From NCBI GenBank assembly GCA_016179945.1, contig JACPCE010000002.1, positions 1 to 48,167 of the forward strand: a DNA stretch of 48,167 nt, read 5' to 3'. Shown here piece after piece: positions 41,601 to 48,167 of this stretch. A program made the translations under genes and the position numbers. Below the pieces are notes generated by a model that worked only from the letters and a program-made list of their open reading frames with translations, was not told the DNA's origin and searched no databases. Each line of letters opens with the position of its first letter. Positions within the stretch are counted from its first letter, which is position 1. The DNA is from Candidatus Woesearchaeota archaeon (lineage in GTDB: Archaea > Nanobdellota > Nanobdellia > SCGC-AAA011-G17 > GW2011-AR18).

Positions 41601-42393
41601 TGCTGCTAAAAAAAGAATAATCTTCTTTAAATTTAAGAAAACTTTCTTCATTTTCAAATTGTTTTAATGTCAAGTCTTGCTGTGACAAGCCGAACAACCC
41701 AGCATCCTGCAATCTTAAAAATATTTTAGCATTAAAATCTATATCAATGCTATTATCTGAAGGAGTTTGATTTTCATTTTCAAGTCTTTTTAGATATACA
41801 ATAAGATATCCTAAGTTGTTCAAAGAATATTTATCTCTTCTAGTAGGAGGAATATAATTCGAAAATCTTACATGTTTATTGTAGTCTGATGATGTTAAAT
41901 TGGGAAGCACATTAATAAAATCAATAGGAGGTATATTACTTGATATTCCAAGCAAAGGATCTACTGCTGCTTCTTCTGATGTTAAAAATGATATTGCTTT
42001 TTCAGGAGTCAAGCCTTTAAGATAAATAAATACAGGAACATCTTGCTGTTCAAGTAAAGATTGTCTAATTTGTTTTGGCTCATAATCAGCAACATTAATA
42101 ATTATTCCTTCACCTAAAGATATTTCAGAACCAAAGCTATATCCCCCGCTATATCTTCTGACTGTATCTTGATAAGCATTATTATAAACAAAACCGCCAA
42201 GATTTCCACCTAAAGCAGGATCTGTTTGATAGCTTGCTGGTGTAAAAGGAGAACCGCTGAATGCTTGTTGTCCTATTGGTGTCTGTGGTAAATCAGGAGG
42301 TTGCAAAGGAATATGCGAAGTAGCAAAAACTATTGGTGTACTAATTATCAAAAACATACAAATTATGCTTGTAATTATTTTTCCTATTCTCAT
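35668..42393 (-). CDS. Giant secreted protein with lytic transglycosylase and M23 peptidase domains
   Basis: 2241 residues. Signal peptide (IITSIICMFLIISTPIVFA); long N-terminal beta/helical region; a hydrophobic stretch near ~790 (KKICLGVFAALTI); a Cys-rich middle (LFNFCDPVMCPMSRCDLGGRVPRR). A soluble lytic transglycosylase-like domain spans ~1855-2075: GIDPLFVRAIIRIESNWNPKS with the catalytic-type Glu, GAAGIVQLMP, NLAASYNGGPGNV. An M23/LytM domain spans ~2085-2215: HDGIDFRSPVGTPIKSV, VAYNHLS, GATGSVTAPHLDLKV. In M23 the last site is normally HxH; here it is HLD, so one zinc ligand is altered. A peptidoglycan-directed role is unexpected in an archaeon. Overlaps its upstream gene by 4 nt. Confidence 0.85.
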   Translation of the reverse strand: MRIGKIITSIICMFLIISTPIVFATSHIPLQPPDLPQTPIGQQAFSGSPFTPASYQTDPALGGNLGGFVYNNAYQDTVRRYSGGYSFGSEISLGEGIIINVADYEPKQIRQSLLEQQDVPVFIYLKGLTPEKAISFLTSEEAAVDPLLGISSNIPPIDFINVLPNLTSSDYNKHVRFSNYIPPTRRDKYSLNNLGYLIVYLKRLENENQTPSDNSIDIDFNAKIFLRLQDAGLFGLSQQDLTLKQFENEESFLKFKEDYSFFSSRGYIRAIRIDQDRVTLQIYNKNLVPLSLYTPSTPTPLTTGVFPGTTITLTKDRPTSQPISFRYTGNPLNDLFQVTLESVSGPSDKAEIQLEVNGRKVVRKIPLGGRLYPGSNWILKQVGNTKTADTLNTNNLEKYSKEFKLNAQQKNQIINLINNNLNPVIVLHVIDLENQLTQERKSITRKIIVDKKGDVLKYDYKIIGQDTADFLENKYCQSMVLLGHVNKDDVACSAIKLYKEIIKNYPTSKQAEQSKRDLKEIYSERLIEFAPCIRELVGTSVAQDSDLCNEFEVDMQELTFFYAELIGDKDAALGRLGAIGGEDYLKDEGTSFELKRVITALDEKPEFTVRLYEDLTKFNEVKFRQGEFLDLGAPVKIKGDSSEYRWRIENVYPSSINLKLCKFEAGKCSQVLGGRYVKTLKLNQRDEVDLEIPMLDTFGRATSPGIKKDVMITVINSLYEAYVTITPGAGRAFVNSNFRVHIPVDPRPFKWTPDQLESQIKSTKDIIKELDSVISKLDSFISTLKKICLGVFAALTIKNSFTGTKNIARKAVADHFKLRCQKEVKEGRTSTHSAFKTIDECLSQYSSEIKSSTDKTEKYMDDINRKIKGKTSDDLANVTDLTSKEEKEICGDFKAYKEASINENSQELVRTYRDCLLNAKIIRDTTLSKDYVKYAQEKADSLGTLKKVQIYDEARKYAAKDRGDKWDEDNPEDVRRIILQLQDTRQNQTKDENVLQGMKLYNTNPGQWEGSAWIETTPTATSPDRIREVSFKGISKYDQYLIESGFVLSDVNKKICEGEIFKARWEDSQGCIVGERLQPSMLQNRIDELKKDPAFKDGRQIFLDKNYHLVPGFSTSFSKQEDCEKAGGVWEISVSALGHVCNPKYHYSTAITNTVSGPVNTAYSTQDLVAKYDGDGLVYCYPTGKGEYVQVLERYPGTKEIRKIRAMNVGSNGVMECGGGDDEYAMGGDETALEANPKKKNEYIRLAPIKRCTRENLPGAVKEGSVVSSVDNKQVKCDLKAIEVLSSIADPKCIDVMDPTDCKWLFNFCDPVMCPMSRCDLGGRVPRRNVVQSGIIGSLLLCTPNFNQGVYLPVCLTGISAGLKNIKSILEGYSNCLEINLKQGKNVGICDYIRSVGICEMVWREAYNLLGISGGVIDWAAGKLQGDPQGGGEYLSFHSSLDNVGESVRVFTQEYKTTYTAQFLSQSTEEIGTQICRLSVNGKLPSIGKILDQITEPENPPQFTAFFDETPYAAPGESPALPTVGFGAQELSSYNVFYHIYAGTGFYQGVYSKPTSFFAPGTETTIQQPIVYSVYLINREEGYSPLYVTFPGDFQQFQGRIDSGKYAQQSVQKIGRKGYKQICVNINGVEQCGFGRVSTSFGLNELKDQISAKEAEREIKSAQECAPNQQGSQDYSAVKLSALSGTQLGAGSGALGILTPQAGAIGTGIVTSNIVQTNLFTTGIVRVCSINEPTQESGRWKRVGTCGKDNAGKSRGECWIDVNSVKIDDLKLKNEFRSELQKRADPKIQIITSERARDALDILNAQRDEILNSIRSLVQKAKKIQTRPVRVVKPIVPSVPLTPTGTPTEEPKGGYTATTTNGKEFEKELSTYIEEIANANGIDPLFVRAIIRIESNWNPKSISCAGAAGIVQLMPHTANDFGISPVLNTVRDPNTGAEVSYCIDGLKTCRDKVPPDGVCERTSDGKKTDNAYARALKAYAQNKIDREGFEALSNEDNRFDNKKAVEALISTLVRYRVVLERKGLPMPISYDNLAASYNGGPGNVRADNNYNTKDQYNYVATMNKYYNKLKTAANLAVAGLPEWPVSNPIITSCYGKRNVGDEFHDGIDFRSPVGTPIKSVGSGKVYKTCAAPCKGFGNSVVIETGGIFVAYNHLSEINVNKNDNINAGAVIGKSGATGSVTAPHLDLKVYTSEADIHGKDTGVDPLKYLPRGAYTFANSADSCVEEIAELRNAGNRVNNVV

Positions 42394-44426
42394 TCTATAG
42401 TCGCTTCTCTATATAACGGATGATCTTTATTTGTATCTAATTCAATTTGCAATCTCTGTAGATCATCTAAATTTGAAGGCATTTCAGATTCTAAAACATA
42501 TAAATTAAGAGGTTCTTCATTAGCAAGGTCCTCTCTGTTAAATATATGTTCAACACTAGTAGCTCCTCCAACTAGGACAGTATCAAAATCCAATTTTTCT
42601 GTTTCTGTAGTTTTGCAGACTTGTTTTGTTTTAAAGAAGCCCAGCAAACTAAAATCTCTTGTATCAACACAGGTTTCAATTTGTTCTTTTGGTATTGTAA
42701 TTTTATAAGTGCTGCTATTTCTTAATACATAAGAGTCTATAACATAGTTGCCTGCCAACAATTTAATAGTATTTTCTTCCCCCGGATGAATATAATTTAT
42801 TTGATAATTCACATTTCTATGTGCAAACTGGAAGCTTATTTGTTCGCTGCTGTATGGTTCTCTAACTTTTCCAGTACTTTTATCTATTACAAAAAGATTA
42901 ACCTTCTTTGTATAAAGGGGTTCTAATTGTACAACAGCAACTGGAGGTGTATCAACCTGATTAGAAGAATAAAATATTTTTTGTATCTGCTTGTAACCTT
43001 CTCTAGATCCTTCAATTACTCCGTTAAAGCATAAAGGAACAAAAGTAGTAAGAACAGGCTCTCCGTCAGGATTTAAACTAGAACTTCCTAAAGGGCATGT
43101 TGCCGGAAAACATTTAAACATTAAACTGACATTATTTAGAGGAACCAAATCTCCGCGTGAATTTAATGTTCCAGTAAATATTGTAACTTCTTTCTGCGGA
43201 TATCTGCATATTGGTGATTCAACATCAGGCAAGTCTAAAATTTCTCTTCTGTTTTGTCTAGGCTCATTATTATCAATAACAACTTGTGTAGCAAACTGGA
43301 AGCTTAAGCCAGCATTATCTCTCAAGGTAATTAATACAGGATATTTTATATCATAAACAAACCTATGGTGTCTTAAGCAGAAAAATGTTGACATTATAGT
43401 TGCAACAGTTCCTCCGCTTTTCTTAGATATTTGCTCGTTTCTTAATATATTTCCGTCTGAGGGATTTATTTCAATCAAAGTTGGCCAATTTGGAATATAC
43501 ATTAAATTAATATTAATACTATCGTCTTTGTCTTCTAAGGCATCAAATTCAAGATATTTAAAATTTTCATTATTCAATTCATAGTTTGTTCCTTTTATAC
43601 GCATTGCTGCTACATTCTCAAATAAAATATTTTTAAGTTTTATTTCTACATCACTCTTCAGCCAAATTTTCTCAGAGCATGACAAGTCCGTTCCTGTAAA
43701 CGGTATTTCAGGATCATAAGCAACAAGCGTATCTATTGTTTTATTTTCCAAAAAATAAGCCTTGTTTTCTTTTTCCAGAATTTGTTTTGCCATATTATAT
43801 AATTTGCCCAAATTAGAATCTATATCTGCTCTGTGCTGTGATAAAGTAAAATTTGTATCTGCAATTTTAACATTTAAAGGAAAATTAATAACAGCAGACA
43901 GCTTTCCTTCACCCAATTCGACATTTGCTTTCGGTGTTCCACTAGCGCTGATAATATAACCTTGGTCTTCAAAACTAGTTAAATTAAATATACAGCTGCC
44001 AAAATTGCCTGCAACATAATTGCCTATTTCATTCTCAATGCTTGTTTTTGTAGGAACATTTAACTCAGTTAAACTATTGCCTCTTTCTCTAAACCAAACA
44101 GAAGTTTTTAGATCAGAATTTGGGATTATTTCAAGGCTTCTTCCTAAAGGCGTAAACTGTGTTATTGGCAGTTCATCATCTTCCAGTATAATGCGTCCTC
44201 CTTGTAATGCAGCAATACTTACAGCCTCTTTAGTAATGGAAGTCACACAACTGTCTAAAAAATCCTGCAAAGGCCTTATTTGTTGAGGCACAGCCCTTCG
44301 TTCAGTTGCAATGCCTTCAAATAAATCTGTAAGAATGCCTTTTCTTATTGATATAACACTTATAACAACCATTATTATAATAATCCCTATGATTATAAAA
44401 GCAGCTGCCTGACCCCTTTTTCTCAT
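42390..44426 (-). CDS. Large single-anchor surface protein with pilin-like N-terminus
   Basis: 678 residues. MRKRGQAAAFIIIGIIIIMVVISVI resembles a class III (type IV pilin-like) signal: a basic start then an uninterrupted hydrophobic helix. The rest is extracellular and beta-rich, with a few cysteines (CRYPQ, CFPATCPLG). First gene of the surface operon; its stop overlaps the next ATG (ATGA). Probably an adhesin or pseudopilus component. Family unassigned. Confidence 0.65.
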   Translation of the reverse strand: MRKRGQAAAFIIIGIIIIMVVISVISIRKGILTDLFEGIATERRAVPQQIRPLQDFLDSCVTSITKEAVSIAALQGGRIILEDDELPITQFTPLGRSLEIIPNSDLKTSVWFRERGNSLTELNVPTKTSIENEIGNYVAGNFGSCIFNLTSFEDQGYIISASGTPKANVELGEGKLSAVINFPLNVKIADTNFTLSQHRADIDSNLGKLYNMAKQILEKENKAYFLENKTIDTLVAYDPEIPFTGTDLSCSEKIWLKSDVEIKLKNILFENVAAMRIKGTNYELNNENFKYLEFDALEDKDDSININLMYIPNWPTLIEINPSDGNILRNEQISKKSGGTVATIMSTFFCLRHHRFVYDIKYPVLITLRDNAGLSFQFATQVVIDNNEPRQNRREILDLPDVESPICRYPQKEVTIFTGTLNSRGDLVPLNNVSLMFKCFPATCPLGSSSLNPDGEPVLTTFVPLCFNGVIEGSREGYKQIQKIFYSSNQVDTPPVAVVQLEPLYTKKVNLFVIDKSTGKVREPYSSEQISFQFAHRNVNYQINYIHPGEENTIKLLAGNYVIDSYVLRNSSTYKITIPKEQIETCVDTRDFSLLGFFKTKQVCKTTETEKLDFDTVLVGGATSVEHIFNREDLANEEPLNLYVLESEMPSNLDDLQRLQIELDTNKDHPLYREATIE

Positions 44427-44445
44427 AGTTTTAAGTTGATTTATT

Positions 44446-44458
44446 GAATATATAAAAG
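44446..44458 (-). promoter_or_regulatory. TATA element for the surface operon
   Basis: Minus-strand CTTTTATATATTC lies 20-32 nt before ATG 44426. No other promoter-like site is evident inside the 10.8-kb operon, consistent with one transcript. Confidence 0.55.
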
Positions 44459-44562
44459 TAATGGTTAATGGTGTTGTTTCTTTATAATTATTTAAATTTA
44501 TAGAAATCTTTTGGAAATTTTTACTAAATTTTGAATTCTCAATTTAAATTATATATTTTTTA

Positions 44563-44922
44563 ATGAAAACTGAGATTAAAAATCACCCAATTAAAAAATG
44601 GGAAGTTTCAATCGCAGAATTTGAGGATTCAGAAGGCAAAAAATACAAAATTATAGAAATTTATTCTAAAAACAATGAAAATTCTTACTCAGCAAAGCTT
44701 TTAAAACCTTTATTTATCCAAACTAACATGACTAAAAAAACACATACAAAGAGATGGCGTTATATACCAAAAGGAAAGGAGAGAAACAGAACTTCAAGGT
44801 TTAAAACTTTTGATACAGATGAAGCTGCAAACAAATATGCTTCTAGTTTAGGCTTAAAAAAATTTAAAGTTCAAAGAACTAATTTTGGGTTAGGAAAGAA
44901 ATTCAAGATTATTCTAGAATAA
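44563..44922 (+). CDS. Hypothetical basic protein
   Basis: 119 residues, Lys-rich, with mixed strands: KKWEVSIAEFEDSEGKKYKI, then RWRYIPKGKERNRTSRFKTF. No Cys or membrane segment. Upstream TTATATATTTTTT is the likely promoter. 1 nt before the Nudix gene, hence cotranscribed. Family unknown. Confidence 0.5.
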   Translation: MKTEIKNHPIKKWEVSIAEFEDSEGKKYKIIEIYSKNNENSYSAKLLKPLFIQTNMTKKTHTKRWRYIPKGKERNRTSRFKTFDTDEAANKYASSLGLKKFKVQRTNFGLGKKFKIILE

Positions 44923-44923
44923 A

Positions 44924-45448
44924 ATGACTTCTATTACTTCTCTTCAAAATGATGATGAGTTTCTAGATTTAGTTAATGAAAATGATGAAGTTATAGGAAA
45001 AGAAAAGCGTTCAAAAGTTTATTCTTCTGGCATTCACAATTATAGAGTTATAAATGCTTTCGTAGTAAATTCAAAAGGGCAGTTATGGATTCCTAGAAGA
45101 ACTTCAACAAAGAAAATATTTCCTTTAGGTTTAGATATAAGTGTAGGAGGTCATGTAGAAAGTGGTGAAGATTATGCTGAATCTTTTAAGAGAGAAGTAA
45201 AAGAAGAGTTGAATGTTGATATTGATTCAGTAAATTGGAAATTTCTTGGTAAATTAACTCCTAAAGAGGGAGTGTCTTCATTTATGAAAGTTTATGAGAT
45301 TGATTTAGAAGAAGTCGAAAATTATAATAAAGAAGATTTTATAAGTTATGAATGGTTATATCCTGCTGAAGTCTTAGAAAAAATAAAATTGGGTGATAAA
45401 ACTAAAGACGATTTACCAAAAATAATAAAATTAATTTACTTAAAATGA
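44924..45448 (+). CDS. Nudix hydrolase
   Basis: 174 residues. The Nudix box GGHVESGEDYAESFKREVKEELNVD fits GX5EX7REUXEEXGU except that the residue before the final hydrophobic is Asn rather than Gly. The context (FLDLVNENDEVIGKEKRSKVYSSGIHNYRVINAFVVNSKGQLWIPRR) resembles the isopentenyl-diphosphate isomerase-like/YfcD subgroup. Substrate unknown. Overlaps the YbaK-like gene by 4 nt. Confidence 0.88.
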   Translation: MTSITSLQNDDEFLDLVNENDEVIGKEKRSKVYSSGIHNYRVINAFVVNSKGQLWIPRRTSTKKIFPLGLDISVGGHVESGEDYAESFKREVKEELNVDIDSVNWKFLGKLTPKEGVSSFMKVYEIDLEEVENYNKEDFISYEWLYPAEVLEKIKLGDKTKDDLPKIIKLIYLK

Positions 45449-45912
45449 AACAAGACTTTATTAAAATAAAAGCTTTCTTAGATAAAAACAAGGTTGAATA
45501 TAAAGTTCTAGAACATGAACCAGTATACACAAGCGAGGATGCAGCAAGAATAAGAAATGCAGATATTAGAATGGGCGCAAAATCAATGATTATCAGAAGT
45601 GAAGGCAAGTTTTATAATTTTGTATTAAGCGCAGCCAAGAAAATAGACTGGGGCAAAGTTAAGCAAATATTACATACAAAAAGTGCTTCTTTAGCTACGC
45701 CAGAAGAAGTTTTAAAAGTTGTAAACTGTGAGATTGGAAGTGTAGCTCCATTTGGTAATTTGTATGGAATAATATTATATTGTGATCCATATTTATTGAA
45801 AAATGAAGAAATAGAGTTCAATGCAGGATTGCATACAACTTCTATAAAAATGAAGGCAAAAGATTGGGAAAAATTAGTTAAACCAGAAGTTGTTGATTTT
45901 ACAAAAGACTGA
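45445..45912 (+). CDS. YbaK/ProX-type aminoacyl-tRNA deacylase domain protein
   Basis: 155 residues: FLDKNKVEYKVLEHEPVYTSEDAARIR, KSMIIRSEGKFYNFVLSAAKKIDWGKVKQIL, GSVAPFGNLYGIILYCDPYLL, EIEFNAGLHTTSIKMKAKDW. This is the YbaK/EbsC fold, which clears mischarged tRNAs such as Cys-tRNAPro. A Lys in the RSEGK turn is appropriate for catalysis. Translationally coupled to the Nudix gene. Confidence 0.82.
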   Translation: MKQDFIKIKAFLDKNKVEYKVLEHEPVYTSEDAARIRNADIRMGAKSMIIRSEGKFYNFVLSAAKKIDWGKVKQILHTKSASLATPEEVLKVVNCEIGSVAPFGNLYGIILYCDPYLLKNEEIEFNAGLHTTSIKMKAKDWEKLVKPEVVDFTKD

Positions 45913-46001
45913 TCTTTATTATACAATACCTATTTTAGATCATTTCTTACAGCTTCTAAATTATTTTCCTTCTTTTATTTGTTCGCATTTTACAGTAATA
46001 A

Positions 46002-46073
46002 TGGGCCCGGCCTGATTCGAACAGGCGACCTTTTCGACGTCAACGAAATGTCATACCACTAGACCACGAGCCC
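46002..46073 (-). tRNA. tRNA-Val(GAC), no intron
   Basis: Cloverleaf on the minus strand: acceptor GGGCTCG/CGGGCCC (T5-G68 wobble), D-stem GTC/GAC with TAGTGGTA loop, anticodon stem TTTCG/CGAAA, loop TTGACGT (anticodon GAC), T-arm GCCTG-TTCGAAT-CAGGC, discriminator A, no encoded CCA. It contrasts with the intron-rich tRNA-Pro and tRNA-Leu in this window. Confidence 0.97.
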
Positions 46074-46283
46074 TTATGAAAATAGAAAAATCTAAACCCT
46101 ATAAAAATATTCCTAGTTTATAATTCAATAAAATTTAAAAAATAAATTCAACATGAAAAAAGTAAATTTGAAAAATGGTTGAGTATTCTCGGTAAGAGTG
46201 AAAAATAAGCGGAAAATTTTTTATCTTAATAGAACAAAACATCTAAAGATATTCATGAAAGAATAAGAAAAATAATTAAAAGC

Positions 46284-46835
46284 TCACTTCTGATCTAATG
46301 TATAATTAATAATAGTAATACAGTCAGCAGCCAAGTAAACTTTTTTCCCTAAAGAAATTTTCTTTCCATATCTTAAAACAAAACCTTCATCTTTTTTAGG
46401 CAATCCAACCTGATCTCCAATTACAAAAACGCAATTATTATTGATTTCTAAATTATTTATATTTTCCCCTTTCTCTTCTAAAACATAAATTTCATTATCA
46501 TTGCCTAATTCTTTTACAACTTCCTGAAAACTTTTATTAAAAACCTCAAATCCTGTATGTCCCTTGCCGCTAAGCACATTTCTTAGTATCACTTCCCAAG
46601 TTGCTTCATCGCATCTTACGTCATGAATCTTGCTGCCATCAACTTTAATATATTTTGGAGGAAAAGGGGGTCCAGTTAAAATAATATGAAAAATAACATC
46701 TCTTCTTAAAGCATGTGATAAAAAGAATGAAGAAGTTAAACAATGTGCAACTATATCTAATCTTCCTGCATCTCTTAAATTCTTAAAATTTCCTGAAGTA
46801 AATCCTCCTCTTAAATATAGTAAAAAATTTCTCAT
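46284..46835 (-). CDS. trmY: tRNA (pseudouridine(54)-N1)-methyltransferase TrmY
   Basis: 183-residue SPOUT methyltransferase that makes m1-pseudouridine at position 54 of archaeal tRNAs. RDAGRLDIVAHCLTSSFFLSHALRRDV, ILTGPPFPPKYIKVDGSKI, FVIGDQVGLPKKDE and LAADCITIINYTLDQ follow the family pattern, including the C-terminal knot. Full length. In the same direction as the following Cys-rich gene, 36 nt downstream of it. Confidence 0.93.
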   Translation of the reverse strand: MRNFLLYLRGGFTSGNFKNLRDAGRLDIVAHCLTSSFFLSHALRRDVIFHIILTGPPFPPKYIKVDGSKIHDVRCDEATWEVILRNVLSGKGHTGFEVFNKSFQEVVKELGNDNEIYVLEEKGENINNLEINNNCVFVIGDQVGLPKKDEGFVLRYGKKISLGKKVYLAADCITIINYTLDQK

Positions 46836-46871
46836 AAAATAATAATAAGATAATGGAATATAACTCTTTCT

Positions 46872-47972
46872 CTAATCTAATTTTCTCCCTCTTATTTTAA
46901 CTATTTGTTCATGTCCAGGCATAAAACAACCATTGCACCAAAATTTGGAGATATTATGGCTACAAAGTCCAACCCTTCCACCGCTTTCTGCAACAAGTTT
47001 TTCAATGTTAGGATGAAGTTCATTTCCATGAACTAAAGTTGTCTTATCTAGCTCAAATCCACCACATCCATTTCCAAATAAGTCTACACTAGCAGGCCCT
47101 AGAGCATTGCCCCACCCCCCTAAAACTGTTTCTGCAAGATCTCTTCTTGTTATTCTTACAGGTAATAAAAGGACTTTAGGAAATCCAAGTGCTTTTTTAA
47201 GTATGGGTGCAAAATAACCTCCGTCCTCTCTTGTTGGATCTATCAGAACATATGGCACTGCTCTAACTCCTACATCAAGATACATTCTTGCTTGTTTCAT
47301 TCTCCAGTCTTGTGTTCTCCCAAGAGCAGTTCTTCCTTTTTCAATTTCATCACTTCCTAAACTATAAAGTAAAGTAGAATTTGTTGCTCTTAAATGCGCT
47401 GCTATATCAGGATAAAATCCAAGATGTTTTGTTGGCATGATAGCTTTTAATCCTAAATCAAGTAATACTTCAAATGTAATTCTAAGATGATCTAAAAATA
47501 TATCTGGACCAGCATCAGTCATTTTTCCAAGTCTTACATATCTTGTTGGGAGATCTTCTTTAGCTCTTATGTCTCTTGCTTCTCTAAATCTTCTAGTAAG
47601 TTCAATTTTATTTACCTCACGGATAAAAGGATACTGATTGTGCCAATTCCCAGCATAACAATATTCACATGCACCATCTGCATCTAGTTTGCCATCAGGA
47701 GTGATATTGCTCAAACACCAATCAGCAAAGTCAAGATTTACATCAAGAAGACAATCAGGAAATTTTGTTTGTTTTCCAGAAGTTCTAACTTCTGCATGAC
47801 CTAAGGGTGTAATTTTTGCTCTAGATTGTATATCATCAACATAGACTACAGTTGATTCCCTTGTTGCAACAGGTTTTTTCCTTTCTAACATAAAATCATA
47901 TACATCTTGACGAGCTACTTTTCTAATAACTTCATCTAAATGTCTTGCATCATTTCTTATTTCATATTTCAA
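46872..47972 (-). CDS. Cys-rich protein resembling radical SAM/SPL-type enzymes
   Basis: 366 residues from TTG 47972. GACEYCYAGNWHNQYPFIR has the CxxC half of a radical SAM CxxxCxxC motif, but the first Cys is not at the expected place (nearest upstream is in ADWCLSN). A C-terminal GLCSHNISKFWCNGC (C-x8-C-x2-C) suggests a second metal site. In between, barrel-like repeats (TRYVRLGKMTDAGPD, LKAIMPTKHLGFYPDI, RAVPYVLIDP). The frame stays open for 47 protein-like codons upstream of the TTG (to 48113) without ATG, GTG or TTG, so the true start is unresolved. Function unknown. Confidence 0.5.
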   Translation of the reverse strand: MKYEIRNDARHLDEVIRKVARQDVYDFMLERKKPVATRESTVVYVDDIQSRAKITPLGHAEVRTSGKQTKFPDCLLDVNLDFADWCLSNITPDGKLDADGACEYCYAGNWHNQYPFIREVNKIELTRRFREARDIRAKEDLPTRYVRLGKMTDAGPDIFLDHLRITFEVLLDLGLKAIMPTKHLGFYPDIAAHLRATNSTLLYSLGSDEIEKGRTALGRTQDWRMKQARMYLDVGVRAVPYVLIDPTREDGGYFAPILKKALGFPKVLLLPVRITRRDLAETVLGGWGNALGPASVDLFGNGCGGFELDKTTLVHGNELHPNIEKLVAESGGRVGLCSHNISKFWCNGCFMPGHEQIVKIRGRKLD

Positions 47973-48122
47973 GCCAAAATTTCTATCTGTTTCTGGAGGA
48001 ACATCATTTCTTCTTAAGGAAACTCTTGAAGTATACCTGGCATCAGCATTAGTAACAAGAAAATAATCTATAGAGAAGTTTGCAAAATTAGTTAGTGCAG
48101 TTGCATAATCTATTTATTCTAG

Positions 48123-48150
48123 TTTCACCTATCAGTTGTAGAGGTGAAAT
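48123..48150. promoter_or_regulatory. Inverted repeat between divergent genes
   Basis: TTTCACCT and AGGTGAAA (8 bp) face each other around an 11-nt spacer. Each arm includes an SD-like AGGTGA, serving the plus-strand gene at 48154 and possibly the minus-strand gene. Could be a hairpin or operator. Confidence 0.4.
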
Positions 48151-48153
48151 TCT

Positions 48154-48167
48154 ATGGAAAATCTAAT
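48154..48167 (+). CDS. Start of an unknown gene cut by the window edge
   Basis: ATG with a strong SD (GAGGTGA, 6 nt upstream) begins MENL and runs off the window. Only four codons are visible, so no identity can be given. Divergent from the Cys-rich gene at 46872. Confidence 0.4.

Noticed and set aside
46153-46182. Nine-residue frame MKKVNLKNG after tRNA-Val
   Set aside because: No SD, terminator or conservation evidence, unlike the mini-gene at 19674.
1-48167. CRISPR array or cas genes
   Set aside because: No regularly spaced direct repeats and no Cas proteins were found; the CARF-like protein stands alone.
1-48167. Window ends joining as a circle
   Set aside because: No overlap between the first and last bases is visible, and the genes at each edge are unrelated.

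Overview
The window is AT-rich, densely packed DNA from an archaeon, most likely a DPANN lineage of the Woesearchaeota/Pacearchaeota kind. The information-processing genes are archaeal: TFB, Rpb12/RpoP, Spt5, SecE, eIF5A with deoxyhypusine synthase, ribosomal proteins L11, L37Ae, L37e, L40e and S8e, Lsm, prefoldin beta, TrmY and a Cdc6/Orc1-type ATPase. FtsZ and SepF serve division. Promoters are TATA-like, leaders are short, and Shine-Dalgarno (SD) sequences of the GGAGGTGA type appear mainly inside operons. The lineage name is inferred from gene content and was not tested by phylogeny.

Region by region. 1-3.4 kb: an intein-containing class II ribonucleotide reductase whose N-terminal part is missing. 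3.4-6.4 kb: a diversity-generating retroelement (DGR) with a reverse transcriptase, a template repeat beside it, and a divergent target gene. The variable repeat of that target differs from the template only at template adenines across a 68-nt core. 6.5-20 kb: mostly housekeeping (thioredoxin, deoxyhypusine synthase, SepF, prefoldin/RpoP/L37Ae, L11-Spt5-SecE-FtsZ, FKBP, eIF5A-L40e-site-2 protease-HIT, TatD). It also holds a ThiI-like protein with a degenerate PP-loop, an intron-bearing tRNA-Pro and a 12-codon lysine-rich gene. 20.3-23.2 kb: a minus-strand accessory cluster with a Cdc6-like ATPase, two overlapping tiny genes, a CARF-like protein and unknowns. 23.3-26 kb: TFB, S8e, Lsm-L37e and a tRNA-Leu with three introns.

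26.1-33.6 kb is an accessory island. The 3' end of tRNA-Leu is repeated exactly (19 bp) 1.5 kb downstream and more loosely at 33.6 kb, as expected for attachment sites of integrated elements. Between the repeats lie HicB with a HicA-like protein lacking its catalytic segment, an Ntn-hydrolase-like protein, a nucleotidyltransferase pair, an AbiEi/AbiEii system with palindromic and repeated promoter elements, a ribbon-helix-helix operon and gene fragments.

33.6-44.4 kb is one large minus-strand operon for the cell surface: a pilin-like single-anchor protein, a 2241-residue secreted protein ending in lytic transglycosylase and M23 peptidase domains, a Cys-rich secreted protein and a polytopic membrane protein. 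44.5-48.2 kb carries a Nudix hydrolase, a YbaK-type deacylase, tRNA-Val, TrmY and an unusual Cys-rich protein resembling radical SAM enzymes.

The strongest observations are the DGR with its adenine-specific substitutions, two tRNA genes whose multiple introns fit bulge-helix-bulge geometry (one at the rare acceptor-stem position 4/5), the peptidoglycan-hydrolase-like giant protein in an archaeon, and the tRNA-derived attachment repeats. All calls come from reading the sequence; no database search was run.
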